Source: Owenweeksia sp. (lineage in GTDB: Bacteria > Bacteroidota > Bacteroidia > Flavobacteriales > Schleiferiaceae). From it: DNA of 64,000 nt. The stretch covers positions 40,066-104,065 of the forward strand of contig NZNV01000033.1 of assembly GCA_002695025.1 (NCBI GenBank), written 5' to 3'. The notes beneath the pieces were generated by a model. That model searched no databases. It saw nothing but the letters and a program-made list of their open reading frames with translations, and was not told the DNA's origin. The position numbers and the translations under genes are program-made. Positions 31,858 to 39,921 of this stretch are shown here, piece after piece. Position 1 is the first letter of the stretch. The number at the start of each line of letters is the position of its first letter.

Positions 31858-34028
31858 TTATAGCTTTTTAAGGTATTAAGAACTAAGTGTTGTGGATTGA
31901 TTGACACTTATGATCTTTGACACTAGAAAATTTACGCGCAGAGGTGCTAATCAGGTTGTGGATTGATTGACACTTATGATCTTTGACACTGCGTAACCAC
32001 CGTAGTAGATTCTTTAAATGGTTGTGGATTGATTGACACTTATGATCTTTGACACTAATTGGGCAGATTTAGAAGATATTAATTTTGTTGTGGATTGATT
32101 GACACTTATGATCTTTGACACTAGGGTTCTATTGTAAACCAATAGCCGGTATGTTGTGGATTGATTGACACTTATGATCTTTGACACTAGAGAAGTTTCA
32201 GGTACTCCGGGACCTTCCGTTGTGGATTGATTGACACTTATGATCTTTGACACTGCGTCACTATCAACTATTGCCTCCAGGTCGTTGTGGATTGATTGAC
32301 ACTTATGATCTTTGACACTATCTCTACTGGAACATCACTGGCGATGTTGGTTGTGGATTGATTGACACTTATGATCTTTGACACTGGGTTTACCCTCATT
32401 AACCTCCGTTGTTTTGTTGTGGATTGATTGACACTTATGATCTTTGACACTCAAACCGCCAAGTACGCTTAAGGAAATTAGGTTGTGGATTGATTGACAC
32501 TTATGATCTTTGACACTCCGTAGGCTTGAATGGATTGGTTGCGCCAGGTTGTGGATTGATTGACACTTATGATCTTTGACACTAGGGATTGACATCAGAA
32601 TTGACAATTGGAGGTTGTGGATTGATTGAACTGAATGATCTTTGACACTAAGCATAAATGATTCTGACATATCATCGGCGTTGTGGATTGATTGAACTGA
32701 ATGATCTTTGACACTTTATAGCGTCTGCATCACTTGAATTACTTGTTGTGGATTGATTGAACTGAATGATCTTTGACACTAACATGCCAATGGAATTCAT
32801 CAGCGGGCGGGTTGTGGATTGATTGAACTGAATGATCTTTGACACTTACCTCTTCTGGCACTCTAACGGTCAGCATGTTGTGGATTGATTGAACTGAATG
32901 ATCTTTGACACTACCACACCATTAAATCCTAGTCATCCACCGGTTGTGGATTGATTGAACTGAATGATCTTTGACACTGGTACTTAACAAATCTGATTCA
33001 ATCTGCTTGTTGTGGATTGATTGAACTGAATGATCTTTGACACTTTTTGTGAGTGATTAAACTCTTTTGTGCCGGTTGTGGATTGATTGAACTGAATGAT
33101 CTTTGACACTAGGATCGGAACCGCGCAAAGCTTGTTTACTGTTGTGGATTGATTGAACTGAATGATCTTTGACACTGCGTCCTGTATCGGGATCTTTAAC
33201 CAAAGCGTTGTGGATTGATTGAACTGAATGATCTTTGACACTGTACTTAACAAATCTGATTCAATCTGCTTGTTGTGGATTGATTGAACTGAATGATCTT
33301 TGACACTTGATGTTGTGCGTAGTGCTTTTCCTAAAAGGTTGTGGATTGATTGAACTGAATGATCTTTGACACTTAATAATTTCTACGATCCTAACAGAAT
33401 TGGGTTGTGGATTGATTGAACTGAATGATCTTTGACACTTATAAGCCGTAACCAAGCTCGGAGTTTCAGGTTGTGGATTGATTGAACTGAATGATCTTTG
33501 ACACTGATGAGGTATCCAGCATTGCCCCTTTTGGTTGTGGATTGATTGAACTGAATGATCTTTGACACTTTAACTATTCCTGAAGTTTTATCTTTGATGG
33601 TTGTGGATTGATTGAACTGAATGATCTTTGACACTAACAAAAAAATCTGAAGAACTGGAAAGGGGTTGTGGATTGATTGAACTGAATGATCTTTGACACT
33701 AAAGCGACCGTTCAAGAATCACCGTCTTGAGTTGTGGATTGATTGAACTGAATGATCTTTGACACTTGTTAAGCTAACAATAGCTGCAATAGATGTGTTG
33801 TGGATTGATTGAACTGAATGATCTTTGACACTCTGCAGGAGGCGAAGGCTCCGTAAAGATTGTTGTGGATTGATTGAACTGAATGATCTTTGACACTGGA
33901 ATTTTATTTAAGTTTGCCAAAACAAAGTTGTGGATTGATTGAACTGAATGATCTTTGACACTTTTCAAATCTGCTTATAGCCTTTGTGGACGGTTGTGGA
34001 TTGATTGAACTGAATGATCTTTGACACT

Positions 34029-34087
34029 ATCGATTGATAGAACTTTCTATAGATCAAAGATTTACCGCAAAAGTTAAAGATTAAAAC
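34029..34087 (-). promoter_or_regulatory. Probable CRISPR leader/acquisition end
   Basis: AT-rich sequence directly after the last variant-A repeat and before cas2. It opens ATCGATTGATAGAACTTTC, a partial look-alike of the repeat. All adjacent repeats are identical to consensus, as expected where new spacers enter. No proof of function. Confidence 0.5.
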
Positions 34088-34120
34088 AAACCTTCAGGGA
34101 CTCAGAAACCTTGAAGGTTT
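34088..34120. terminator. Hairpin between the array and cas2
   Basis: AAACCTTCA (34088-34096) pairs with TGAAGGTTT (34112-34120). On the plus strand TTCATTTTTC follows, so it can stop crRNA transcription running into cas2. On the minus strand TTTTAATC follows, so it may also end the cas operon. Its arms resemble the REP-like palindromes at 35378 and 35743. Confidence 0.55.
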
Positions 34121-34128
34121 TTCATTTT

Positions 34129-34476
34129 TCAGAACATCTCCAGTTGTTTGGGCTGCGGGGCTAATGGCTTGGTCTTTTTACCCCAAAAGTTCATAATGTC
34201 CCCATACTGTTTATCCGTAATCTGTAAAATACTAACCTGTCCTTCACCGGGAATAATGGATTTTACCCTTTTAATATGCACCTGCGCACTTTGCCAGCTG
34301 GCACAATGCCGCGTGTATACACTGTACTGCATCATCACAAAACCATCGTTCTGCAATTTTTTCCTAAAAGTACTGTAAGCTTTACGCTCCTTCTTAGTGT
34401 TGGTGGGTAAATCAAAGAATACGAAAAGCCACATAATACGGTAAGCATTAAAACGTGAATGATCCAGGCCACTCAA
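34129..34476 (-). CDS. cas2: CRISPR-associated endoribonuclease-like protein Cas2
   Basis: 115 aa. Cas2 bridges two Cas1 dimers in the spacer-integration complex. The ferredoxin-like fold opens with MWLFVFFDLPTNTKKERKAY (conserved Asp after the first strand), continues QNDGFVMMQYSVYTRHC and ends QITDKQYGDIMNFWGKK, matching type II-C Cas2 of Bacteroidota. The start is TTG at 34476, overlapping the cas1 stop codon; the N-terminal RFNAYRIMW segment supports this start over the internal ATG. It is the last gene of the cas unit; the array follows 100 nt further on. Confidence 0.94.
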   Translation of the reverse strand: MSGLDHSRFNAYRIMWLFVFFDLPTNTKKERKAYSTFRKKLQNDGFVMMQYSVYTRHCASWQSAQVHIKRVKSIIPGEGQVSILQITDKQYGDIMNFWGKKTKPLAPQPKQLEMF

Positions 34477-35363
34477 AACCGGGGATATTTAATTCGGTCT
34501 GCCGTTCCTTCAAAACAAGCCGCCAACGAAGAGGTGGTTTCGGAGAGTGCTATCATCAAAGGCCTCTTCTTTTTGCCAATTACCACATCACAAGTCAGGA
34601 CTTTCAGCAGCTTGGCCTTTTCCGCTTTACCCAATACTTCAGTGTTCATGCCTCCTTCATGCATGTCACTCACCAGCATATCCACGTAAGGCCGGTAAGG
34701 TTCCATAATATCATCGGCCAGGCAAAAGCTATTGTACCGGTTGCGGTGATGGATCCCCAAACTGGATAGCAAACCGCTTCCCGCCAGGGCCCGCGCTACC
34801 GCTGCTCGGAGTACTATATAACCGTAATTCAGGGCTGGGTTGGGCGCTCCGCCAAAGCGTTCACGGCTAAAGTCCTTACCAAACAACTCATTCCAATACC
34901 GCATTGCCGCCCTCCCCTCTATATTATCCGGATCGCCACTGCGTACCTTCTTAGCCAGGTAGTGCAACGCTTCCGGTTCTTTTCCCCGCCATTCCAGCAT
35001 GGCCGCCTGGTTAGTGATCTTTGTTTTTACCGTTTGTTTCCAAAGGCCTTTCTTTAAAGGTTCGCTGGCGTTTACCTGGGCACGGAATCGTTCGGTTTGA
35101 GTGGTGTGCGTATCCAGGTGGAAAAGCATAGACACCGGCATATAGTTTTTCCCGCAAAACACCATAGCCACATTTTGCTCGGCCATGGCCTCCACTACCG
35201 ATTGGGTAAAGGTGATCTGCGGGTTTTCCAGCACCATAAAACCAACATCCTCAATGGGTACCGTAACCTCTTCCCGCCTCTCCTCCTTGGAGTGGATCAC
35301 CAGCTGACGGTTACGGGTAGCCAGGTGGTAAGGCTTGCTGAAAAATAAACTGCGTTTGATCAT
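34473..35363 (-). CDS. cas1: CRISPR-associated integrase Cas1, type II-C
   Basis: 296 aa. Cas1 inserts new spacers at the array end. The metal-binding residues are present: Glu in DPDNIEGRAAMRYW, His in LSSLGIHHRNRYNSF and the acidic cluster in FCLADDIMEPYRPYVD. The N-terminal domain starts KRSLFFSKPYHLATRNRQLV, typical of the type II Cas1. ATG 35363. It overlaps cas2 by 4 nt and follows the RAYT pseudogene and a perfect palindrome (35378-35408). No csn2 or cas4 is present, which fits subtype II-C. Confidence 0.97.
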   Translation of the reverse strand: MIKRSLFFSKPYHLATRNRQLVIHSKEERREEVTVPIEDVGFMVLENPQITFTQSVVEAMAEQNVAMVFCGKNYMPVSMLFHLDTHTTQTERFRAQVNASEPLKKGLWKQTVKTKITNQAAMLEWRGKEPEALHYLAKKVRSGDPDNIEGRAAMRYWNELFGKDFSRERFGGAPNPALNYGYIVLRAAVARALAGSGLLSSLGIHHRNRYNSFCLADDIMEPYRPYVDMLVSDMHEGGMNTEVLGKAEKAKLLKVLTCDVVIGKKKRPLMIALSETTSSLAACFEGTADRIKYPRF

Positions 35364-35377
35364 ATTTTTTCTTCATG

Positions 35378-35408
35378 GACCTTGAAGGTTTTGAAAACCT
35401 TCAAGGTC
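35378..35408. repeat. Perfect REP-like palindrome, 31 bp
   Basis: GACCTTGAAGGTTTT (35378-35392), one G, then AAAACCTTCAAGGTC (35394-35408). Each arm also contains the internal palindrome core ACCTTGAAGGT. It lies between cas1 and the transposase-like gene and belongs to the same family as 35743-35775 and 34088-34120. Confidence 0.85.
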
Positions 35409-35986
35409 TTATCCTATACCGCTTAACTCTGGTGGCAGTTGATGACAATAAATAAAATTCTCTCTATCCTCAAACCAATTCAATACCTCCTCCCTTTCCA
35501 GCCAGGTTTCTTGCTCTGAAATGATCGTAGCATAACTGCAATGTTTCCATCGTTCTGGTTCGGTTACTAATCCTGCAACTACCGGGTTGTGGTGGATGCA
35601 ATGGACCAGCTTGCGGAGGTACTTTTCATCGTTTATCTTTTTACGTTTATACGGGTGCATAAATAGACTTCCTTTCCTATTATTCTGCTTATTAAAGGCC
35701 TTTGCGTAGGAATTGAAGAAATTGCCGAATTGCTTGCTTATAAAACCTTCAAGGTTTTTGAAACCTTGAAGGTTTGGTTCTCTGAAGCACTTTTTATCCT
35801 GATCAAAAAATGAAAGTGATTCGGCATCAGGCAATAACCAAAGGTATCCACTACCGGCCCTATATAGTGCCGGTACTTCTCCAGGAAAAAGCGGTAATTC
35901 TCACCGGAGAGAAATAGCTTTTCATAACCGTTGGCCCGGTTGAAAATATGATAGGTATGTTCCGCCTGTAGAGTTTCCATTTTCAA
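35409..35986 (-). pseudogene. REP-associated tyrosine transposase (RAYT, Y1/HUH), frameshifted
   Basis: Single-domain Y1 transposase in two overlapping frames. Frame one (from 35986) has the family start (HTYHIFNRANGYEKLFLSGE) and the HUH motif in GYCLMPNHFHFLIRI, and stops at 35738. Frame two continues at ISKQFGNFFNSYAKAFNKQ (catalytic Tyr) and RKGSLFMHPYKRKKI, LVHCIHHNPVVAGLV and ends at 35409. The break falls on the palindrome 35743-35775, which encodes the junction; losing 2 nt would rejoin the frames. It sits between cas9 and cas1 in the same direction, a clear intrusion. REP-like palindromes flank it, as expected for this class. Programmed frameshifting cannot be excluded. Confidence 0.85.
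35743..35775. repeat. REP-like palindrome inside the transposase gene, 33 bp
   Basis: AAACCTTCAAGGTTT (35743-35757), TTG, AAACCTTGAAGGTTT (35761-35775): perfect 15-bp arms with a 3-nt loop. It falls exactly where the two transposase frames need to be joined. Confidence 0.85.
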
Positions 35987-35988
35987 TT

Positions 35989-36019
35989 ACTTTTCTAAAG
36001 TTCCAAACTTTAGAAAAGT
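35989..36019. repeat. REP-like palindrome at the end of cas9
   Basis: ACTTTTCTAAAG (35989-36000) and CTTTAGAAAAGT (36008-36019) with loop TTCCAAA. Twelve-bp arms. Located 4 nt after the cas9 stop codon (minus strand) and before the transposase gene. Its CCAAACTTT core recurs at 39703-39729. Confidence 0.8.
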
Positions 36020-36023
36020 TGTA

Positions 36024-39000
36024 TTAACGTCTCTTAATCCGCCCCAATACGTCCACAGTAACCTCCTGCGGATTCAATAATCCGTATGCCTTGGCGCTTG
36101 AAAAGCCACGCCAATCATTCTTATTATCCAAACGCGCAGCGGTATGCTTCCTGAACTGCACATAGTAACTGGCCGGAGACATCTGCTCCACCCGGTATAA
36201 ATAATTGCCAATAGCACTGTACTGTTCTTTCTCAATCAGTTCGTCCAATTCATCACTCCCTATTTCCAATACGTAGATCCGGTTCCTCAGGAAGATATTC
36301 TTCACCTCCTTACCTCCGGCTGGTAATTGAAACAGGGGTGCACCCTGCTTTTTACGCTCTACCGCATCCCAAAAAGTCACAAACTCAAATTGCAACTCAT
36401 TCCCTGCACTTATATACGCCATGCAGTGGTGGTTACTACCAGGCTTTACATATTGGTTTATGGATTCCTTTACCTGAACCGGCCGGCCGATCTTTTCCCG
36501 AAAACGCGCTTTTTTAACCGGCACCGGCTCTCCGCTTTTATTACCCAGAAAAATCTGCGGTATTGGATTCTTCTCTTCATCCGTTATGAAGAATACATGG
36601 TTTTGATCCTCTTTATCCAGGTCACTTATGCTCCAAGTTTCAGGCAACTTACCATTCACCAGTTTTTCTTTGGGATATAGTTCTTTAACCCTCTCATAAA
36701 TAGCTTCCCGCACCCGCGGGCTTACAATACTACGCCACTGCTTATAGCCTTTAATACTATTCAAAGAATCTCTTTTGTGGAAGTACAGTTCACCATTCTC
36801 TCCCGCATGCATTCCGAATACACTTTCTTCGTGCAATTGCCCCCGGGCTGCTAGTCCCTCAGCAAACATTTCCTCACCATTGGGTTTACGCTTCACCTCT
36901 CCCTCATGATTATACAAGCGTTTTTTCACCTTGCTAACTACCCGGTCATTGTGCTGGTGATGCACCAGCACATTTTCTATCGCCTTTCGCACATCAGTGT
37001 AAAAGCGGTCCCAGGGTTTTTCCAGTTGATGATCACGTGAATATTTGATCTCCTTTCTTTCCAGGCCTTCTCCTAAAAGAGTAGATACCTTCTGCAGGTA
37101 GCTACGGTTGGCAAAGGCCACCACTATAGCGTCCAGGGCGTGATGACGGTGATCATCCCGTTGTTTGATCAGGTAAAAGCGCCCGTCCTTCACCTGCCCG
37201 TGCACCACTTCACCCAGCTTGGCCAGGGCCACAGTATCCTTCTTTTTGGTTTGAGGATGGTAGACCGTATGAGAAATAATATCATCCCGCTCATCCAGGG
37301 CGGCCAGGTATTCCCCGTCCGGAGCTTCCAGCGTAAGACTAGGCGTAAGTACCCCGTCCAGGCCCCAGTAATAGCGCAACATACTTACCACGCTTCCTTC
37401 CGTGATCTCTACTTTTTTACAGGTCTTTTTCAGGTAAGCTACGGCCTGCCGCGAGATATAACGCGTATCGTTCAGCTGCCGGCTGATGAAATCATCGGCA
37501 TCCGGGTTTTGTTCCGAAACAAAACGTTTAGCCTTTTGATAAGGCAGTATTTTAAAGATGCGCTGCTTGATCTCTTCCCACTCATCCGGGCGGTGTTCCT
37601 TAAAATACTGGTAAGGGGTCTTATTGCCTTTCAGCCGGTTGGTATCCGCATCGCAAAGCGTTTTGTTGGCCAGGCTGTCGTTCATGGAAATGGAATAGGG
37701 TATAATGTGCTCCACCTGCACCGCCCCCTCACTGAAAAAGCTTTTGGTAATGCCGAAATTCTCATCCGGCCGGAAGGGATTGGCAAAACGCCCTGCTATG
37801 CGCTCTATCTCCTTCATTAGCTTCAGCTTCTGGATATTGGCCGGACTGTGCGGCACCCCTTCCTTATCCAGCCGCTCCTTGATCTCGTCATTCTCCACCT
37901 CCAACTCCTGCTGGCGTTTCCGGATCTTAGCCCGGTTCTCCTTATTGGTTTTCAACTCCCGCGCCAGTTCAATCCGCACCTCCTCCGGCTCCCCGAATTC
38001 ATCCACCAAAGCATTGTACACCTTCCGCAGCTGATACAACGCCTGCATCACAATGGGATTTTTCAACTCCTCCGGGGCAGGAAGGTATTTCATAGAACCA
38101 TCCCCCTCCTCCTTCATACTATGGTGGTAGAGTTTATCCAGATGCTTCTCATCCACTTCATGCTCTTTACTGAGATAAGCCCTTACTCTATCAATGGAAG
38201 TAGATCCCTTCTCTTTCCTGCGGGCAGCCTTCAGAACCCGATCTTCCATTTCATTCTGTTCGTACAACTCCAATTCATCAAACCATTCCGGTTTTAAAGC
38301 ATTCCGCACCCCGGCCAGCAACACCGCCTCATCGTAGCGGTAGCCCTTTTCCATGAACAGTAAGATATTCTTGATGGCTTTACGGCTCAGGTTGGCGTAA
38401 TCCTTCGTCATTTTAAAACCCTTGAAGGCTTTGATCTCCTCCTCACTTAAGCCATATTTTCCTTCCAATTGCTTTTCCAGCCATTCCGGGTCTTCCGCCC
38501 AGTATTTTAAGTGCCACAAGTCCTCCCTTTCCTTATCACTGAATTGGTCCCACTTCTTTTTAAAGATGCTTTGAAAATTGGCGTGTACCGGAGAAGCCGC
38601 AATGCTATCCTTAGGTTCATAGTTAAAGCGTTCCACCGGCTTTTTCAGCTTTTTGGCCAGCTGCTCAAACTTCAGTTTCTTTTTGGCGCTCAATATATAA
38701 TCCAGTAAAAGCCGCTTTTCATCCTCTTCCAGTTCATGGCCTTCAAATTTTATTTGATTAATGGTTTGCCAGGCGCGGAATCTCTCAAACTCCAGCGTAG
38801 AGGCCGGAGCTTTAGGTTTTCCGCTTTCTAAGGAACACTTACCGATCAGGTGTTTCATAGAGCGCAACGGCCGCTGGTAAAACAACACGCCATTTTGTTG
38901 AGTATCCGAAGGATGGATGCCCCCCAGTTTTTGATATAATTCCTCGGTGAGCACTTCCGGGTGATACGGCTGTTGCCCGCGAAAAACCGTATCAAACTCG

Positions 39001-39668
39001 TTGGTGTACATAGAGCGCAGGGTGTAGCGGTTGCGGTGCCTTTTGTCGTGCGGATCCTGGTGGTACAAACCATTACCCAGGGTGCCGAATTGCGCCACCA
39101 GTTCCTTGGTTTCATCAATTCCTGTTTTACCGCTCTCCGGGTCGCCCTGGTAGATCTTGCCCTTTTCCTCGCTATCGTCCTGCAGCGTTTCCTTATAGCC
39201 CCGCCTTTGCGCAAAGTGGTACAGTGCCCGGCCAATTTCGTGCAAACTCAGCCTTTCCTCTTTAAAGGCGCGGTGGCGGATCTGGTAGGGATCTTTATGG
39301 AAGTAGTCTTGCAACTCCTCCGGCAGCGGTGTCATACGGATCACTTTTTCCCATCGGTCACGGAAACTTTGCCCATCCCCCTCAAAATATTTTTGGTACA
39401 AGGTGTCTACATCCGGGAACATCCTTTTGGCTATGAGCAATTGCGCCAGCTTCTCCTTGCGCATGCGCGAACGGAAATTCTGCCGCCTCCCCTGCCGTTT
39501 CAGCCTGCGTATAAGGTTGCGCGATTCCTCCTTGGTTCCTTTTTCCAGGTTTACCCCCATGGGGAAGATGCTCACTCCACTATGCAGGATCTTGCCGGCT
39601 TCTTTATCAATTACCGCACTCCCTAAAGAGTTGGTTCCTGCGTCAAAAGAGAATGTGAGTTTGGTCAT
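36024..39668 (-). CDS. cas9: Cas9 endonuclease, type II-C
   Basis: 1214 aa RNA-guided DNA nuclease. RuvC-I is FSFDAGTNSLGSAV (Asp9), the Arg-rich bridge helix lies at about 53-72 (RRLKRQGRRQNFRSRMRKEK), RuvC-II is EEVRIELARELK (Glu567) and RuvC-III is RHHALDAIVVAF (His843, Asp846). The HNH site is QVEHIIPYSISMNDSLANKT with His654 and Asn677; position 653 is Glu where Asp is more usual. All nuclease residues needed for both strands are there, and no frame break exists. The C-terminal 350 residues would hold the PAM-interacting part. The tracrRNA gene is divergent from its ATG at 39668. It heads the cas operon, with a transposase gene between it and cas1. Confidence 0.98.
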   Translation of the reverse strand: MTKLTFSFDAGTNSLGSAVIDKEAGKILHSGVSIFPMGVNLEKGTKEESRNLIRRLKRQGRRQNFRSRMRKEKLAQLLIAKRMFPDVDTLYQKYFEGDGQSFRDRWEKVIRMTPLPEELQDYFHKDPYQIRHRAFKEERLSLHEIGRALYHFAQRRGYKETLQDDSEEKGKIYQGDPESGKTGIDETKELVAQFGTLGNGLYHQDPHDKRHRNRYTLRSMYTNEFDTVFRGQQPYHPEVLTEELYQKLGGIHPSDTQQNGVLFYQRPLRSMKHLIGKCSLESGKPKAPASTLEFERFRAWQTINQIKFEGHELEEDEKRLLLDYILSAKKKLKFEQLAKKLKKPVERFNYEPKDSIAASPVHANFQSIFKKKWDQFSDKEREDLWHLKYWAEDPEWLEKQLEGKYGLSEEEIKAFKGFKMTKDYANLSRKAIKNILLFMEKGYRYDEAVLLAGVRNALKPEWFDELELYEQNEMEDRVLKAARRKEKGSTSIDRVRAYLSKEHEVDEKHLDKLYHHSMKEEGDGSMKYLPAPEELKNPIVMQALYQLRKVYNALVDEFGEPEEVRIELARELKTNKENRAKIRKRQQELEVENDEIKERLDKEGVPHSPANIQKLKLMKEIERIAGRFANPFRPDENFGITKSFFSEGAVQVEHIIPYSISMNDSLANKTLCDADTNRLKGNKTPYQYFKEHRPDEWEEIKQRIFKILPYQKAKRFVSEQNPDADDFISRQLNDTRYISRQAVAYLKKTCKKVEITEGSVVSMLRYYWGLDGVLTPSLTLEAPDGEYLAALDERDDIISHTVYHPQTKKKDTVALAKLGEVVHGQVKDGRFYLIKQRDDHRHHALDAIVVAFANRSYLQKVSTLLGEGLERKEIKYSRDHQLEKPWDRFYTDVRKAIENVLVHHQHNDRVVSKVKKRLYNHEGEVKRKPNGEEMFAEGLAARGQLHEESVFGMHAGENGELYFHKRDSLNSIKGYKQWRSIVSPRVREAIYERVKELYPKEKLVNGKLPETWSISDLDKEDQNHVFFITDEEKNPIPQIFLGNKSGEPVPVKKARFREKIGRPVQVKESINQYVKPGSNHHCMAYISAGNELQFEFVTFWDAVERKKQGAPLFQLPAGGKEVKNIFLRNRIYVLEIGSDELDELIEKEQYSAIGNYLYRVEQMSPASYYVQFRKHTAARLDNKNDWRGFSSAKAYGLLNPQEVTVDVLGRIKRR

Positions 39669-39702
39669 AGTTGATTTTTTAAATACAAGAAGTAACTCCT
39701 CT

Positions 39703-39729
39703 CATCATTTCCAAACTTTGGAAATGATG
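39703..39729. repeat. Perfect palindrome upstream of cas9
   Basis: CATCATTTCCAAA (39703-39715), C, TTTGGAAATGATG (39717-39729): 13-bp arms. A weaker relative with CTTCCAAAGTTTGGAG lies at about 39786-39801. Both are in the cas9-tracrRNA intergenic region and could influence the cas9 promoter. Confidence 0.8.
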
Positions 39730-39831
39730 GTTTCACCGGGCCGTTAATAGGGTACTCTGATAATTTCATTTCCTACTCATGAGCTCTTCCAAAGTTTGGA
39801 GCTTTAAAAGAGTTGTTAAAAAATTATTATT

Positions 39832-39839
39832 TACATTTA
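39832..39839 (+). promoter_or_regulatory. Probable -7 box of the tracrRNA gene
   Basis: TACATTTA matches TAnnTTTG except the last base. TTG at 39813-39815 is 16 nt upstream, a little short for a -33 box. Initiation would fall at about 39845. Confidence 0.4.
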
Positions 39840-39840
39840 C

Positions 39841-39921
39841 CATTCAATCTTTCCACAATAAGGCTATATGCCGAAGGTTGAAAGACCTATGAGCCCTGCT
39901 TCGGTGGGGCTTTTGTTTTTT
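39841..39921 (+). ncRNA. tracrRNA of the type II-C system
   Basis: Anti-repeat TCCACAAT (39852-39859) pairs with repeat positions 1-8 and TTCAATC (39843-39849) with positions 11-17, separated by a 2x2 internal loop. Next comes AAGGCTATATGCCG (nexus hairpin GGC/GCC at 39862-39872), a second small hairpin AGGT...ACCT (39875-39888) and a terminator with TTCG loop. The ACAATAAGGC junction is the same as in Neisseria II-C tracrRNA. The gene lies on the plus strand, divergent from cas9. The exact 5' end is not visible in sequence. Confidence 0.9.
39892..39921 (+). terminator. tracrRNA terminator
   Basis: AGCCCTGC (39892-39899), loop TTCG, GTGGGGCT (39904-39911) with two G-U pairs, followed by TTTTGTTTTTT. 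Confidence 0.9.

Larger units (their letters stand above)
31603..34028 (+). CRISPR. Type II-C CRISPR array, 35 repeats plus a truncated copy
   Basis: 36-nt repeats beginning GTTGTGGATTGATTG and ending GATCTTTGACACT, separated by unique spacers of 28-31 nt (mostly 30). Units from the left: a 16-nt remnant (31603-31618); two oversized units (31649-31737, 31768-31857); 11 repeats of variant B (31889-32583, centre ACACTTAT); and 22 repeats of variant A (32614-34028, centre AACTGAAT). Spacer 32979-33008 recurs at 33243-33271 minus its first base. The tracrRNA at 39841 pairs with repeat positions 1-17, so crRNAs are read on the plus strand, opposite to cas genes. Identical repeats at the cas2 side and degenerate ones at the far side place the acquisition end next to cas2. 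Confidence 0.98.

Noticed and set aside
32014..33968. Several minus-strand open frames across the array with repeated SVKDHSVQSIHN or VSKIIQFNQSTT motifs
   Set aside because: These are translations of the CRISPR repeats, not genes.
35409..35986. Programmed -1 frameshift to explain the two transposase frames
   Set aside because: No standard slippery heptamer in the right phase at the junction; a length change in the palindrome explains the break more simply, though recoding is not excluded.
38855..39235. 126-residue arginine-rich frame inside cas9
   Set aside because: Alternative frame of the cas9 coding sequence with no independent support.
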